This document shows positions 23,888 through 35,012 of a DNA stretch of 64,000 nucleotides, in pieces; positions within the stretch are counted from its first letter, which is position 1; each line of letters begins with the position of its first letter. The position numbers and the translations under genes were made by a program. Under the pieces are notes generated by a model that worked only from the letters and a program-made list of their open reading frames with translations, ran no database searches and was not told where the DNA came from. The stretch spans positions 11,604,134-11,668,133 of the forward strand of contig CM055618.1 of assembly GCA_029379385.1 (NCBI GenBank), written 5' to 3'. This DNA comes from Quillaja saponaria. Its lineage: Eukaryota > Streptophyta > Magnoliopsida > Fabales > Quillajaceae.

Positions 23888-23896
23888 ATGATCTAA
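23888..23896 (+). CDS. Tiny upstream ORF of the SAMDC leader
   Basis: ATG ATC TAA (Met-Ile-stop). Its stop overlaps the ATG of the small uORF by one base (TAATG). This tiny/small overlapping arrangement is conserved in plant SAMDC mRNAs, where it adjusts how often ribosomes translate the inhibitory small uORF in response to polyamine level. Confidence 0.85.
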   Translation: MI

Positions 23897-24203
23897 TGGA
23901 GACAAAAGGTGGGAAGAAGTCTAGTAGTAGTAGTAGTTCTTTATTCTATGAAGCTCCTCTTGGCTACAGCATTGAAGACGTTCGTCCAAACGGTGGAATT
24001 AAGAAGTTCAGATCTGCTGCCTACTCCAACGTAAGACTTTGTTCATTTTTTTATATTGGGATGATAAATTTGTGTCTCTTCAGCTTTGTTTTACTTTCTT
24101 GTTTATTACTTAGGTTTCTTTTTATTGAATTTCTGTTGATATCAATTTATTCTTATAAAGGCTTTCTATATTTCCTTTGCAGTGCGCTCGCAAACCATCC
24201 TGA
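23896..24203 (+). CDS. Conserved small upstream ORF of SAMDC (51 aa, regulatory peptide)
   Basis: Two coding exons, 23896-24030 and 24183-24203, encode 51 residues: METKGG start, a seven-serine run, then the strongly conserved FYEAPLGYSIEDVRPNGG and FRSAAYSNCARKPS segments, ending in TGA. This peptide family stalls ribosomes when spermidine or spermine is high and so represses the downstream enzyme. The phase-0 intron of 152 bases falls after the SN codons, just before the final CARKPS residues that are known in other plants to be needed for repression. The stop lies 182 bases before the main ATG, leaving room for re-initiation. Confidence 0.93.
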
Positions 24204-24385
24204 TATACCCTAATTGGGCAACCGTCTGACCACATAAAACGTGGTTTTTAAGCTGTTTTTATTTTTCTTAGGTTTCTATTTATATACTACACTACTTCAA
24301 TCAACGTCTTCCTCAAATTCCTCTCTTTGCGATTTTGATCTTCTTACGACTGTTCTTTTGCAACTGCGATTCTCTTTGAGCCAAT

Positions 24386-25456
24386 ATGGATATGGCGGGT
24401 TCTGCAATTGGTTTTGAAGGTTATGAGAAGAGGCTAGAGATTTCATTTTCTCATCCTGGAATCTTTATTGACCCTGAAGGGCTGGGTCTCCGAGCACTGA
24501 CCAAATCCCAGTTGGATGAGATTTTGGCACCAGCTGAGTGCACTATAGTCTCTTCACTCTCAAATGATGAGGTTGACTCTTATGTTCTCTCCGAGTCAAG
24601 CCTCTTTGTTTATCCGTACAAGATTGTGATTAAAACATGTGGGACTACCAAATTACTTCTTTCAATCCCACCCGTAATAAAGTTGGCTGAGACACTTTCT
24701 CTTACTGTAAGATCTGTTAGGTACTCCCGTGGGAGTTTCATCTTTCCTGGAGCTCAGTCTTATCCACATCGCAACTTCTCTGAAGAAGTTGCTGTGCTTG
24801 ATAGTTTTTTTGGGAAACTTGGCTTGGGCAGTGTTGCCTACGTAATGGGTGGATCTGACAAACAACATAAATGGCATGTGTACTCTGCTTCTTCTGAACC
24901 AGTGAGCTTAAGTGACTCTGTATACACCCTCGAGATGTGCATGACTGGTTTGGACAGTGAAAAGTCAGGTGTTTTCTTCAAAGCTCCTTCGGGCTCAGCA
25001 ACTGCAATGACTGTAAGTTCTGGTATAAGAAATATTCTGCCAAATTCTCAGATTTGTGACTTTGAGTTTGAGCCATGTGGCTATTCAATGAATTCTGTTG
25101 AAGAAGCTGCAGTTTCAACCATTCATGTTACCCCAGAAGATGGGTTCAGTTATGCTAGTTTTGAAACAATGGGCTATGATTTGAAAGTTGTGAATCTTAG
25201 CCACTTGGTTGAGAGGGTTTTGTCTTGCTTCCAACCAAATGAGTTTTCCATAGCTGTGCATGCGGATGTTGTGGATAAGTCATTTGAGGAGAAATGTTTA
25301 CTGGGTGTTAAGGGATACTGTCGCAAAGAGAGGAGCCATGAAGAGCTTGGACTCGGTGGTTCCATTGTTTACCAAAGGTTCATTAGGACTTTGGAGTGTG
25401 GTTCTCCTAGATCAACTCTGAAATGTGGCTGGAAGGATGACGATGAGGAAGAGTAG
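24386..25456 (+). CDS. SAMDC: S-adenosylmethionine decarboxylase proenzyme
   Basis: The 356-residue intronless ORF is the usual length for the plant enzyme. It makes decarboxylated S-adenosylmethionine, the aminopropyl donor for spermidine and spermine, in the cytosol. Motifs: [12 protein letters not shown] with Glu11 and Glu14; the self-cleavage site [10 protein letters not shown], where the chain is cut between Glu70 and Ser71 and Ser71 becomes the pyruvoyl group; Cys85 in KTCGTTKL; Ser234 in CGYSMN and His247 in TIHVTPEDG, which match processing residues of the human enzyme; and a PEST-like stretch at about 245-262. No key residue is missing. An AATAAA at 25477-25482 may serve in polyadenylation. 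Expression should be under translational control by the two upstream ORFs. A broken tandem copy lies about 5 kb downstream. Confidence 0.97.
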   Translation: MDMAGSAIGFEGYEKRLEISFSHPGIFIDPEGLGLRALTKSQLDEILAPAECTIVSSLSNDEVDSYVLSESSLFVYPYKIVIKTCGTTKLLLSIPPVIKLAETLSLTVRSVRYSRGSFIFPGAQSYPHRNFSEEVAVLDSFFGKLGLGSVAYVMGGSDKQHKWHVYSASSEPVSLSDSVYTLEMCMTGLDSEKSGVFFKAPSGSATAMTVSSGIRNILPNSQICDFEFEPCGYSMNSVEEAAVSTIHVTPEDGFSYASFETMGYDLKVVNLSHLVERVLSCFQPNEFSIAVHADVVDKSFEEKCLLGVKGYCRKERSHEELGLGGSIVYQRFIRTLECGSPRSTLKCGWKDDDEEE

Positions 25457-27114
25457 TATAGTTTGTGTTTTAGGCAAATAAAGAATCAGGCATGCTCTGA
25501 TTCTGGTGCTTCTTTGATTTGTCATTTATTTGAATGTGTTGTTTTGAATATTAAAACAATTACCTATTTTGAATGTATTGTGTTTTCTTTATTTGTTCGT
25601 GTTTATTATGCACTTCCTCTATGCTTCTTGCTTTTAAGTACGCAGTTTACTAATAGCCCATGCATTTGTAGTATTTACGACTCAATTCTGGAATGGCTTG
25701 TGAATACAATGGCAAGCAAAAATAGTTTCTTCAATGTGCATGGTGGGATACTACCGCCTTAATCGACCTATGAATAATTGATTTTTTATATTTATTTTTG
25801 TAGTTTAGAGCTAGAAGTGTCCGATTTTGAATGGTACACACATCTTAGCGGCCAAACATAATTGATTTTGTTTTTTGAATTAAAGTAATTTGATTATTTT
25901 ATTAGTTTGAGTTAATACAGGTATTCATATATAGCAACTCTAAACAACACAATTTTCACATTGTTTTTTTTTCCTACAATTTTAACTGATTCACTAGATA
26001 TTATATTTTAATATTTATTAAATTATTTTTACATATAAATATCAAGTTTAAATATAAAATTTTATTATGTAAATATACATTAATATTTCTTCTTTTAATT
26101 TTATTTTATAATATTCAATATCTTTGGTTTAGGTTGATTTAGTTTACAAAAATTATAACTTAATAATTTTATTTTTTTAGAATCTAAATTTCAACCAACT
26201 CCATTTTATGTCTAGCCACTCAAATTTTAAAATTGAGCGCTGTAAAGTTAGATAAAATTTTTAATCATTTAAATTGGATGACATTTTATCAAGTTTCATA
26301 TGATAGATTTTTGTACATCTTAATTGTATGATAACTATGAGACAGAAGAAAAAGTTATGCTTATCACGTATAAATTATAGCTAGATAATGTTTGAACAAA
26401 AATTAGTTTCTAGTTTAGGTATTTGAGTAAATTAATATATAAAATACTATTTAGTGATTTGGAAACTCAAATGAGATGTAAGGTAAAAGATACTTTCTAA
26501 TATGTTAAGTTACTCGATAGCCCAAGAAGTGTGGTGTCATAAAATGATTAAACAAACCCTTAAAATATTAGCAGATGTTAGAAAAATAGTAGCATTAGAG
26601 GTGTCAAAAAGTGCCAATACTAACCTTCACAATATTAGTAAATATTAGAAAAATAGTAGCAATAGATGGAGGAGATCATATGAGGCCTAAAAATGTTATC
26701 GCATGTGTGTTTATTTGGTAAAAACTTATTTTTTTTTTTCATTTATTAATTTAACAAGATATAAAATAAAAGTTATTCATGTTTATTCGAAATAATAACA
26801 ATTTACCCTTCTAAAATGTATCCCAAAAGAATAAAGTAGGTTATTTTTCTCCTTAAACTCAGGAAACACATACTCTCCCAGAGTTTCTATTCTATTTATA
26901 TAACAAGGTGCTGAAAAAACAAAAACAAAAACAAAAACAAAAACAAAAAAGTAAAATTACCATTTTGCTTATTTTTATGCTACAGTATTTTAGAACCTTC
27001 TTCAAACCTAAATCTCTCTCCTTTGTCCTGTACCTTCCACCACCCGCCTCCATCTCCAATTTCAATTGACCTTGACAGCGATTTTAGTCAATGAGTCTCT
27101 TTCGAATAAAAAAA
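25457..27114. other. 3' UTR and downstream flank of SAMDC, duplicated at 30720-32440
   Basis: The 3' UTR and more than 1 kb beyond have a second, diverged copy after the SAMDC pseudogene (for example GGAAACTCAAATGAGATGTA at 26460 and 31841). No gene is seen here; short frames are not coding. Confidence 0.65.
26914..26950. repeat. (AAAAAC)n microsatellite
   Basis: About six tandem copies of a CAAAAA hexamer, close to the junction between the two halves of the SAMDC tandem duplication. It is not seen at the matching position of the second copy. Confidence 0.85.
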
Positions 27115-28020
27115 AATTATAAATAAGTATATCTTAATATAAATATTTTGTTCATTATAATTTATACAAAATTAGCTTAATAATAATATAAATCACAAAT
27201 TAGTAATGAGATATCCCATTGCAGGTGCAATATGCATGAATTTCATTGATTTTTTGTGCATGTAAATATGAATTATATATGACCCCAAGTGTAATAAACA
27301 AGAAATATCATGCATATTTAAAAATAAGATAAGATATGAGAAAATTGAAAAGTAATTTGCAATTTTTTATTACTTTGAGATTTTCTATTTAGACCTATAA
27401 AAATAATTCCTATATCTAAAAAGTAAAAAAGAAAAAGAAATTTAATTTTTAATTATCTAATATAAACGAAACAAATCTAAAATTTAAAACCCAGTCAGCT
27501 TCTATTTATCAAATATAAACGACCTAATCGTTTCTATTATCTTCCTTCGTCCATCAATTTTAGGGTTTCGATTCTCTTTTTCTGGTCTCGATTCTCTGCA
27601 ATTTCATCGGATCTATTATCTGTAAGTTTTATTTTATTTTTGGTCGTCAAAATTCGTATAGATTTCGATCTATCTTTTCAATTCCTTATTTGTTTTAGGA
27701 TTTCGCTGAAGTTGAAGCTGATGATCTTTTTGGATTCAAGAATTTCTTCAAGATTATCAATTAAGGTACGGTTTTGTATTTTCCTTGATTTTGCGTTTGT
27801 TTCTATAGATCCTAAAAATTTAGGGTTTCGGTGAGATCAGAATCCTTTAGTGGATTATTTATTGATTTAATTTAAAGTACCTTTAGATTTGGGGTTTTTG
27901 AACATTCTGCTAATTTTGTTTTTTTTCTAAATCGTCTTATTTTTCTGTTTGTTTTAGTTAAAATTGTTGAAATGATGTTCTCCCTTTATTACTTTTTTTT
28001 TCCTAATCAATGAAGAACTG
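27115..28020 (+). pseudogene. Copied SAMDC leader lacking core promoter and uORFs
   Basis: Second copy of the SAMDC upstream and leader region. Relative to 22285-23430 it lacks about 185 bases with the TATA box and start region (junction in CAGTCAGCTTCTATTTATC near 27494), but keeps the first leader-intron donor (27620, ATCTGTAAGT), the acceptor at about 27698 and the second donor (27764, TTAAG/GTACGG). Homology stops around 28020, where foreign DNA with a PPR fragment begins, so the uORF exons never follow. Confidence 0.75.
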
Positions 28021-28065
28021 TGTATGAGATGGGAAAATTGAACATTAGAGAATTTATATCAAACA

Positions 28066-28581
28066 ATGATAGCTGCATTTGTAACCATATGCTTATTGGA
28101 CATTCTGCTAATTTTTCTTTTTTTCTATTTATGGATTGTAGATTGTTATTGCAAAACGGGAGGTGAGGAGGCAGTTATAACACTCCCAGACGAGCTTGAG
28201 AAAAGAGGTGTATGCATAGATGTTTTGGTTTATAGGGCATTGATAAGGAGGTTATGTAAAAGAGACAGAATTGTGTTGGCTGAAAAGTTATTCAGTTTTA
28301 TGGAAGGGAAGGGTTTATTAGGAGATAGTGTTATATACACTAGTCTGGCATATGGTTATTGGAAAGTGGGAAATGCAAGTGTCACTTCAGAGATGTTAGA
28401 AGAGATGGCTAAGAGGAGATTGTTGATAACGGTCAAAATCTACAAATGTTTTAGTGCTTCGTATTCCAATGAAAACACGTTAAGCCTCTTTTGGGGTCAC
28501 GTGGTTGAAAGAGGCTTGATGTCAAGAAATTCATTGAATAAATTGCATGCATATGGAATTATGCTTATAACTTTTGTTTAA
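28066..28581 (+). pseudogene. Pentatricopeptide-repeat (PPR) protein fragment inside the SAMDC copy
   Basis: An open frame of 171 codons whose central part, about residues 35-145, has P-class PPR spacing: DVLVYRALIRRLCKRDR, AEKLFSFMEGKGLLGDSVIY and GYWKVGNASVTSEMLEEMAK fit two to three 35-residue repeats. PPR proteins normally bind organellar RNA and carry ten or more repeats after a targeting peptide; here no complete protein surrounds the fragment. The first 30 residues are hydrophobic translation of AT-rich DNA. It probably arrived as a captured gene piece when 28020-30110 was inserted between the two SAMDC-derived parts. Residual function is unlikely. Confidence 0.65.
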
Positions 28582-30110
28582 ATCTGGATAAGCATACATC
28601 AAATTTTCTTGCTACAAGAATTGGCAGCACAATGCTCATCAGTCTCACAGCCTATTGCTCAATCAGACCCCACAGCCCATAGGTAATTGGTTGTAGATTT
28701 CACTTTTGGCTAATTATCAACTATTGGAAGCTCTTTATTACCTCTCACTTTACCTTTGTTTTGGTCACAGGCGATTCATAGTCTTTATTCTAGTATGTAG
28801 AGTAACGTGTGTCAAGACTTTACCAACAAAAGAATAAAGACAAGTGGTCAAATAATAACTTTCTGCCCTGGATCTTCACCCCTTAGAGGGGAATAAGCTA
28901 TTTACTTTTCATACACTTAACATTTTTAGCAGTAGTGCAAGGCAGTGATATTGATGCAAACAAGTGTGATGTGTGGTGAGAAGTGTCATATCTATTTGGC
29001 AGTGGGTGTTCATTTCCTCTCTCATTCTTTCTACCTTCTCTAGGCAGACCCCAGAAACTAATTCAGCATTCCCACTTTGCATATCGGCAGATTTGCAAGG
29101 GAAGAAAGCAATGAAGAAGTGGTTTGAAACTGATCGAGCTTCCTCAATCTGTAGCTAATTAGACGTTGCTTTCTCCACATCAAGGTCCAAGAACTAATTA
29201 TCTCTGCTGTAAGTAATTCTTCCATGAATGGAGAACATGGTCAGAGTTTATTGAGACCAATAAGATAATTTGCTAGATACTAGAATGAGACCCCTAAAGT
29301 ACATGCTGAAGCAGAGGTACATCACAAATGCCCTTCTTTTACTAATTTTCCTTCGTTAGTACTTTTTCTGATCAATTGAAGTTTTAATGAGTGGTCCACC
29401 AGTTCTGATTATCATATTTTTCTTAGTGTTGCTGAAAATTATTTTGAATTACAACTTGCGTTCTGATATTATATGCTGATTTTATTAATTTGTTACTTTT
29501 TTCTTTTCAGATGGATGTGATGTTACTGTTTTATACTTCGATCAAGCGGATAGCCTTATAACTTGATGATATGGATGCCTTTGTTTCAAAATTCTTTTGG
29601 GCAAAGAAGGGAAGATCTATGCTTTAGAAGAATTTATGATAATTTCTCTTTAGTTTTTTTGCTTGTAATACACATCAATATAGATGATCAAATTTTGAAT
29701 TATATACATTATATCAAAATTAGATTTCTTTAATGTATGCTGTAAGCTAATTATAGATTTAGATTTGAATTTTTTCCTGCTTCATCAGTTACCAACTGTG
29801 TTGTAATTGGTACCTGGTTTGATGCAAGCAATTGAACCGTAACAGGATTTAGATTCCATGAAGGTTACTGAAGTGTTGTTAAAGGAGATATAATTTGCTG
29901 CAAATATCTTGTAGAGGAACAATGAATCTACCAATGATCTTTTGGCCATAATGTATCAGGTGAATTTTATGCTTGGGCATATCAATACTTCAGTGGGTGG
30001 TAACTTGTATGCCTTTTAAGATAGAACTCAATTTTCTCTAATGCGCAATGACATGATATGGTTGCAAATGCAGCTATCATTGTTTGATATAAATTATTGG
30101 ACTCAATTTT
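28582..30110. other. Inserted DNA between the SAMDC-derived blocks, no gene recognised
   Basis: This stretch has no counterpart in the intact SAMDC locus. It is moderately AT-rich and contains no ORF with a domain. It may be the rest of the captured PPR-containing segment, including its 3' flank, but I cannot show that. Confidence 0.45.
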
Positions 30111-30114
30111 ATCG

Positions 30115-30196
30115 CTAAATGTTACCAAAATTTATCAATCACTTTAGTTGGACCTCTAAATGTTACCAAAATTTATCAATCACTTTAGTTGGACCT
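30115..30196. repeat. 41-bp direct tandem repeat
   Basis: TAAATGTTACCAAAATTTAT followed by CAATCACTTTAGTTGGACCT occurs twice back to back, at 30115-30155 and 30156-30196, almost identically. It lies exactly where homology to the SAMDC leader intron (23540-23580) resumes, so it may mark a repair or insertion junction. Confidence 0.85.
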
Positions 30197-31080
30197 GCTA
30201 TTTGGTTATTTTTCCTTTTATATCGCATTGTTTATTACCCTGCATTCATGCCTTTCATTTATTTTTTTTCTTTTTGCATCCCTTCTCTCTGTTGGCGTTG
30301 GTTCTCAAAAATTCTCTTTTTCATTTTAATGTACCACAAATTTTTTTATTTATTTTTCTGTTTGAGCCATGTGGTTATTCAACGAATTCTGTTGAAGAAG
30401 CCGCAGTTTCAACCATTCATTTTACACCAGAAGATGGTTTCAGTTATGCTAGTTTTGAAACAATGGGATATGAATCGAATGTTGTGAATCATAGCCAATT
30501 GGTTGAGAGGGTTTTGTATTGTTTCCAACCAAATGAGTTTTCAATAGCTGTGCATGCAAATGTTGCGGGGTAAGTCATTTGAGGAGAAAGGTTTACTGGG
30601 TGTTAAGGGATACTGTCGCAAAGAGAGGAGCCATGAAGAGCTTGGACTCGGTGGTTCCATTGTCTACCAAAGGTTCATTAGGACTTTTGAGTGTGGTTCT
30701 CCTAGATGAACACTGAAATGTGGCTGGAAGGATGACATGAGGAAGAGTAGTATAGTTTGTGTTTTAGGCAAATAAAGAATCAGGCATGCTCTGATTCTGG
30801 TACTTCTTTGATTTGTCATTTATTTGAATGTGTTGTTTTGAATATTAAAACAATTACCTATTTTGAATGCGTTGTGTTTTCTTTATTTGCTCGTTTTAGT
30901 ATGCACTACCTCTATGCTTTTTGCTTTTAAGTACCCAGTTTATTAGTAACCCGTGCATTTGTATTATTATTTACTATTAATTCTGGAGTGGCTTGTGAAT
31001 CCAATGGCAAGCAAAAATACTTTCTTCAATTTGCATGGTGGGATATTACCTTCTTAATCCACCTATGAATAATTGATTTT
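30197..31080 (+). pseudogene. SAMDC pseudogene: C-terminal third and 3' UTR
   Basis: Leader-intron text (to about 30358) joins directly to coding text equal to residue 227 onward of SAMDC ([20 protein letters not shown]). The uORF exons, the main start codon and the processing and catalytic half (Glu70/Ser71, Cys85) are deleted. The remaining frame ends at a TAA created by a one-base insertion after the HANVAG codons (near 30568). A second nonsense change replaces the serine codon after SPR (AGATGA near 30706). The 3' UTR is well preserved, including the AATAAA (about 30772). It cannot make an active decarboxylase. Similarity to the parent remains high, so the copy is not ancient. Confidence 0.92.
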
Positions 31081-32460
31081 TTATATTTATATTTGTAGTT
31101 TTGGAGTTAGAGATGTTCAGATTAATTATATGTAGTAATTTATATGTAGTTTGATTAATTCAATTTTTCGATTGGATGAGATTAATAAACACAGTATTAA
31201 CAGATACCTTATATAATTGATTTTGTTTTTTGAAACTGAAGTAATTTGATTATTTTATTAGTTTGAGTTAATACAGGTATTCATATACAACAACTCTAAA
31301 CAACACAATTTCACATTGTTTTTCTTCCTTACTACAATTTTAACCGGTAAAGGTGATTCCCTCGACATTATTTTGTAATATTTATTAAATTAAATATAAA
31401 ATTTTTATTATATAAATATTATATTTTATATTATTGTTAAATATATATCAGTACTTTTTACTTATTTATTTGTAATATTAAATATCTTTAATTTATGTTG
31501 ATTTAGTTAAAAAATTATAACTTAATAATTTTATTTTTTTTAGACTACAAATTTCAACCCAATGGATATTTATACCTATTCAAATTTTGATCATCTTGCC
31601 GTCTCGACTTTTAAAGTTGGGTGAGATTTTTAGCCACCCGAATTGGTTGACATTTTACCTCTACTAAGGTTTCACATGACAGACTTTTGTACATCTTAAT
31701 TATGTGATAACTAAGAGGAAAAAAAAAGAAAAAACTTATGTTTTTCACATATAAATTATAGCTAGATAATGTTTGAAGAAAAATTTGTTTCTAGTTGAGG
31801 TATTGGAGTAAATCAATATATAAAATACTATTTAGTGATTTGGAAACTCAAATGAGATGTAAGGTAAAAGATATCACTAATATGAATAAGTTACTCGATA
31901 GTCCAAGAAGTGAGATGTAAAAAGTGATTAAATAAATCCTTAGAATATTAGTAGATGTTAGAAAAATAATAGCATGAGAGGCGTCAAAAAGTGCTAACAC
32001 AAAACCTCAAAATATTAGTAGATGTTAGAAAAATAGTAGTACTAGATGGAAGAGATTAAATGAGGCGTGAAATGCAACCCCGTGTGTGCATATTTATTTG
32101 ATAAAAACCCATTTTCCTTCATTTATTAATTCAAGGGACTATATGTTTCGGGTGATAAAAAAAAATTCCCAGGCAAATGAGATATAGAATAAAAGTTACA
32201 CACGTTTGTTTCAAAGAAAAAAATTTACCCGTCCAAAATGTATTCGGTTTGCTTATTGTTATGCTATAGTACTCCAGAACCTCCTTCAAACCCAATTCTC
32301 ATATATGCTCACTTTACTCTTCACTCACACCACAATCATTAGAGAGCTTCTCTTCTGCATCTCTCCTTTGTCCTTCACCTTGTACCACCTCACTGACCAT
32401 ATTCGAGCGCCTCCATCTCCAGTTTCAACTGACGTTTATTGGGAAGATTTTGAGGAATAG
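31081..32460. repeat. Downstream flank of the SAMDC copy
   Basis: Second copy of 25780-27080. The right limit of the homology is near 32435, in text resembling 27000-27080 (CCTTCTTCAAACC / CCTCCTTCAAACC and CGCCTCCATCTCCA). An open frame over 32206-32460 is partly shared with the other copy but shows no domain. Confidence 0.6.
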
Positions 32461-32559
32461 TTGGGAACCTAGTTCGTTCGATTCAGTAACAAGGAGAAAT
32501 ATTCGTACAATATACAATAATTTTATATGTGTTGTCAATTTGTGAACTAATTTATTTGT

Positions 32560-32835
32560 TTTATCTATTAAAGAGAAAATCAAGGAGAATCGCTTGCGTT
32601 GGTTTAAACATATCCAATGACAGGTCAATGGACGCCGTAGTTAGAAAATGTGACTTGGTGCAGGTGAAAGATGTTATACGTGGTAGAGAACTTACATGGG
32701 GCAATCATTGAGAAGAATATTACTATTCTAGGCATCACCGAAAATGATGCAGTGGATCGAATGCGAATGGAGAAAAAAGTGTTCATATAGCTGATCCCAA
32801 CTAATTTTGGATTTAAGGCTTAGTTGTGTTGAATT
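32560..32835 (+). mobile_element. LINE retrotransposon relic, 3' end
   Basis: Translation with frame breaks gives NRLRWFKHIQ, then VNGRRS-type text, and ends near DRMRMEKKVFI followed by TTTTGGATTTAAGGCTTAGT. This matches the typical end of plant non-LTR element ORF2 proteins (NRLRWFGHVQRRP ... RAEWRKRIHVADP) and their 3' tail. Stops and frameshifts interrupt it and the reverse-transcriptase core is absent, as expected for a 5'-truncated, old insertion. Confidence 0.6.
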
Positions 32836-33835
32836 GAGTTTATATATAGGTTTTATAATTGTAACTATAATCCAGAATTTGTTTGTGAGATTTAATGGAA
32901 ACTGAAATTGTATTGCTTCAGTTATATTTTGTTATGAATTTGGGTGGATATGTTCTCTCTGTGCTGTCATCCCGGGATGTATTTGTAGTTGAAATATTGG
33001 GGTGTCAGTGTATCTTGCTAGTATATATATATTGTATTTGTAAAATAATATTATTTATGTTTGAGAATAATTGTTTGTAAATACCAGCTTCCATATTATC
33101 TAATGTATAGGTTACAAGAATCAGGCTTCACGAAGCAACAGAACGAGTAACTCAGACTAAGACTAGTTAGTTTACCTAGAAAAGCCTTAAACACATGCAC
33201 ATTGATATTGATTGCTCCCTCGATTTATACATATCCTCTTTCTTTCCAATATAAGTAATAATCTTTGTCTAAGTACTGGAGGGTGAGAAACATATGTAAC
33301 ACTATATATATATATATATATATATATTGTATGGTTTGTGGGATTTAATGCATGGCTTTTTACTATATCATCATATTTAGTGTTATGTATATAACTGTAA
33401 TTGAGAGGCAAATTTCATTTAGTTTTGTAGGTCATTACTAAGATTGAATTTCAGTGTGAGTCTTTCAATTTATGGAATTATTTCTTATGTATTGATTGAT
33501 GGATTGTATGCACCTCGTATTTCAGTCTTTCAATTGGTTTTGTGATTATCATGATTAATGTGTTTTTCATTAACTTTTTTTACTGTAAACCATATTCTTT
33601 TATATGTGTAGATGCTTTCATCTTTTATCTTCTTCTTCTCATATCATAGTTATTAGATTAATAAGTGATAATCTAGATTTGTTGTTTTGTCTTTTTGTTA
33701 GAAAATGAATTTGATTTCTTTGACAAAGAATAGGAATATGATGATATGTTGGACAAGCTAACTTATCTAATAATAATATTAATTGTGTTAATTTTTATAA
33801 AGATATTAAATACTAATTTTAAATTTAAAAAAAAA
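32836..33835. other. Intergenic, AT-rich, with (TA)n tract
   Basis: No gene seen. A TA dinucleotide run of about 12 units lies at 33303-33327. Confidence 0.5.
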
Positions 33836-35012
33836 AAGAGAGAAAATTAGATGCATACAGTAGACGTATTCTTAGAAATCTTAATGGACAAGATGATATT
33901 TGATAATGACTTGAAATGTATTGAGAAGTGTAGAATGGATAGGAGAACCTTTAAGGATTTATATGCTTAGGGTACAAGGAGGTTTGATGCCAACTATGAA
34001 TATAGGGGTATAAGAGATGGTTGCCAAAATGATTGGCACGTGATGAAATATTTAGAGCTATGAAGAGACAGTTCATGAGGTATCATGATATCCTTTTAAG
34101 CAATCTTAACCCATTACTGAAGATAACAATGATGATAAATGAAAATGGTTTAAGTAAACAAGTCCTTCAATAGTTCATTTGATTGTTGATAATCTATTTT
34201 TAAAAACTCATGTACTGATTCACTTTTTTTTTTTTTTTTTTTATATATCATTAATTGTTATAGAATTATCTGGTGCACTTGATGGAACTCACATCAAAGT
34301 CAATGTTTTAAATTTGATAGACCTAGATTTAGATCTGGGAAAAATAGAATATCAATCAATGTTTTGGGTGTTTGTGTCCCTGACATGCAATTAATATATA
34401 TATATTTTCTGGTTGGGAGGGATCTACAGCTGATTCTAGGGTATCGAGGGATGCTATTTCAAAGGTAAATGGTTTTGTCATTCCAAATGGTAATAGAAAT
34501 AGGTTGTTCATATCTTAGGTTTATGTGAATTTATTCGTTGAACTAAATTAGTTGTATTATATTTTTGACTAGATCATTACTACTTTTGTGATGTTGGGTA
34601 CATGAATTGTGATGATTAATTTGCACCTTCTAGATGTGTAAGGTCCTATTTGAGGGAATGTGGAATCGGACCCTTGCACAACACTCCACAAGAGTATTTC
34701 AATCTAAAACACCTCTTCAACTGGAAATATCATTGAAAAAGTATTTGACATGTTAAAGGGTAGATGGAGCATACTTATGGGCAAGCCATTTTACCCTTTC
34801 AAAGTGTAATGTAGGATTATAGTATCATGTTGTTTGCTGCATAACCACATTAGAAGGCAGATGAGTGTGATTCTATATGAAGCACAATATGAGGCAGAGG
34901 TTCAAAAACAAGTAGATGTGGTGGAGGAGGATGAACTTGAAAAAGATGAAGAGAGAAAAAGATTTGTGGAGTTAACTCATGCTTGGACTGCCATGAGAGA
35001 CAATATGTGTTA
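33836..35012 (+). mobile_element. PIF/Harbinger transposase relic
   Basis: In order along the plus strand, in several frames and with stops, I read CRMDRRTFKDLYA (near 33930), a conserved SGALDGTHIKVNV block (34270-34312, which contains the first Asp of the DDE triad in this family), GWEGSTADSRVSRDAISK (34413-34467), a YYFCDVGYMN-like piece (34580), RSYLRECGIGPLHNTPQEYF (34640-34700), KGRWSILMGKPFYPFKV (34755-34805), a LLHNHIRRQM-like block (34838-34864) and HAWTAMRDNM (34978). This is the domain order of plant ALP1-like/PIF-Harbinger nucleases. Frameshifts, stops and an inserted T-tract show that it is dead. Terminal repeats were not found. Confidence 0.8.

Larger units (their letters stand above)
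22853..24385 (+). promoter_or_regulatory. 5' leader of SAMDC with three introns
   Basis: Leader exons end at consensus splice sites: exon 1 to about 22985 (TTTCT/GTAAGT), exon 2 23082-23150 (TTTTAG/GATTTT to TTAAG/GTACGG), exon 3 23882-24030 (TTCACAG/GACTG to CCAAC/GTAAGA), exon 4 from 24183 (TTTGCAG/TGCGC) running into the main ORF at 24386. The large second intron (about 730 bases) and an intron splitting the small uORF are seen; intron-rich leaders with uORFs are a known trait of plant SAMDC genes. Confidence 0.8.
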
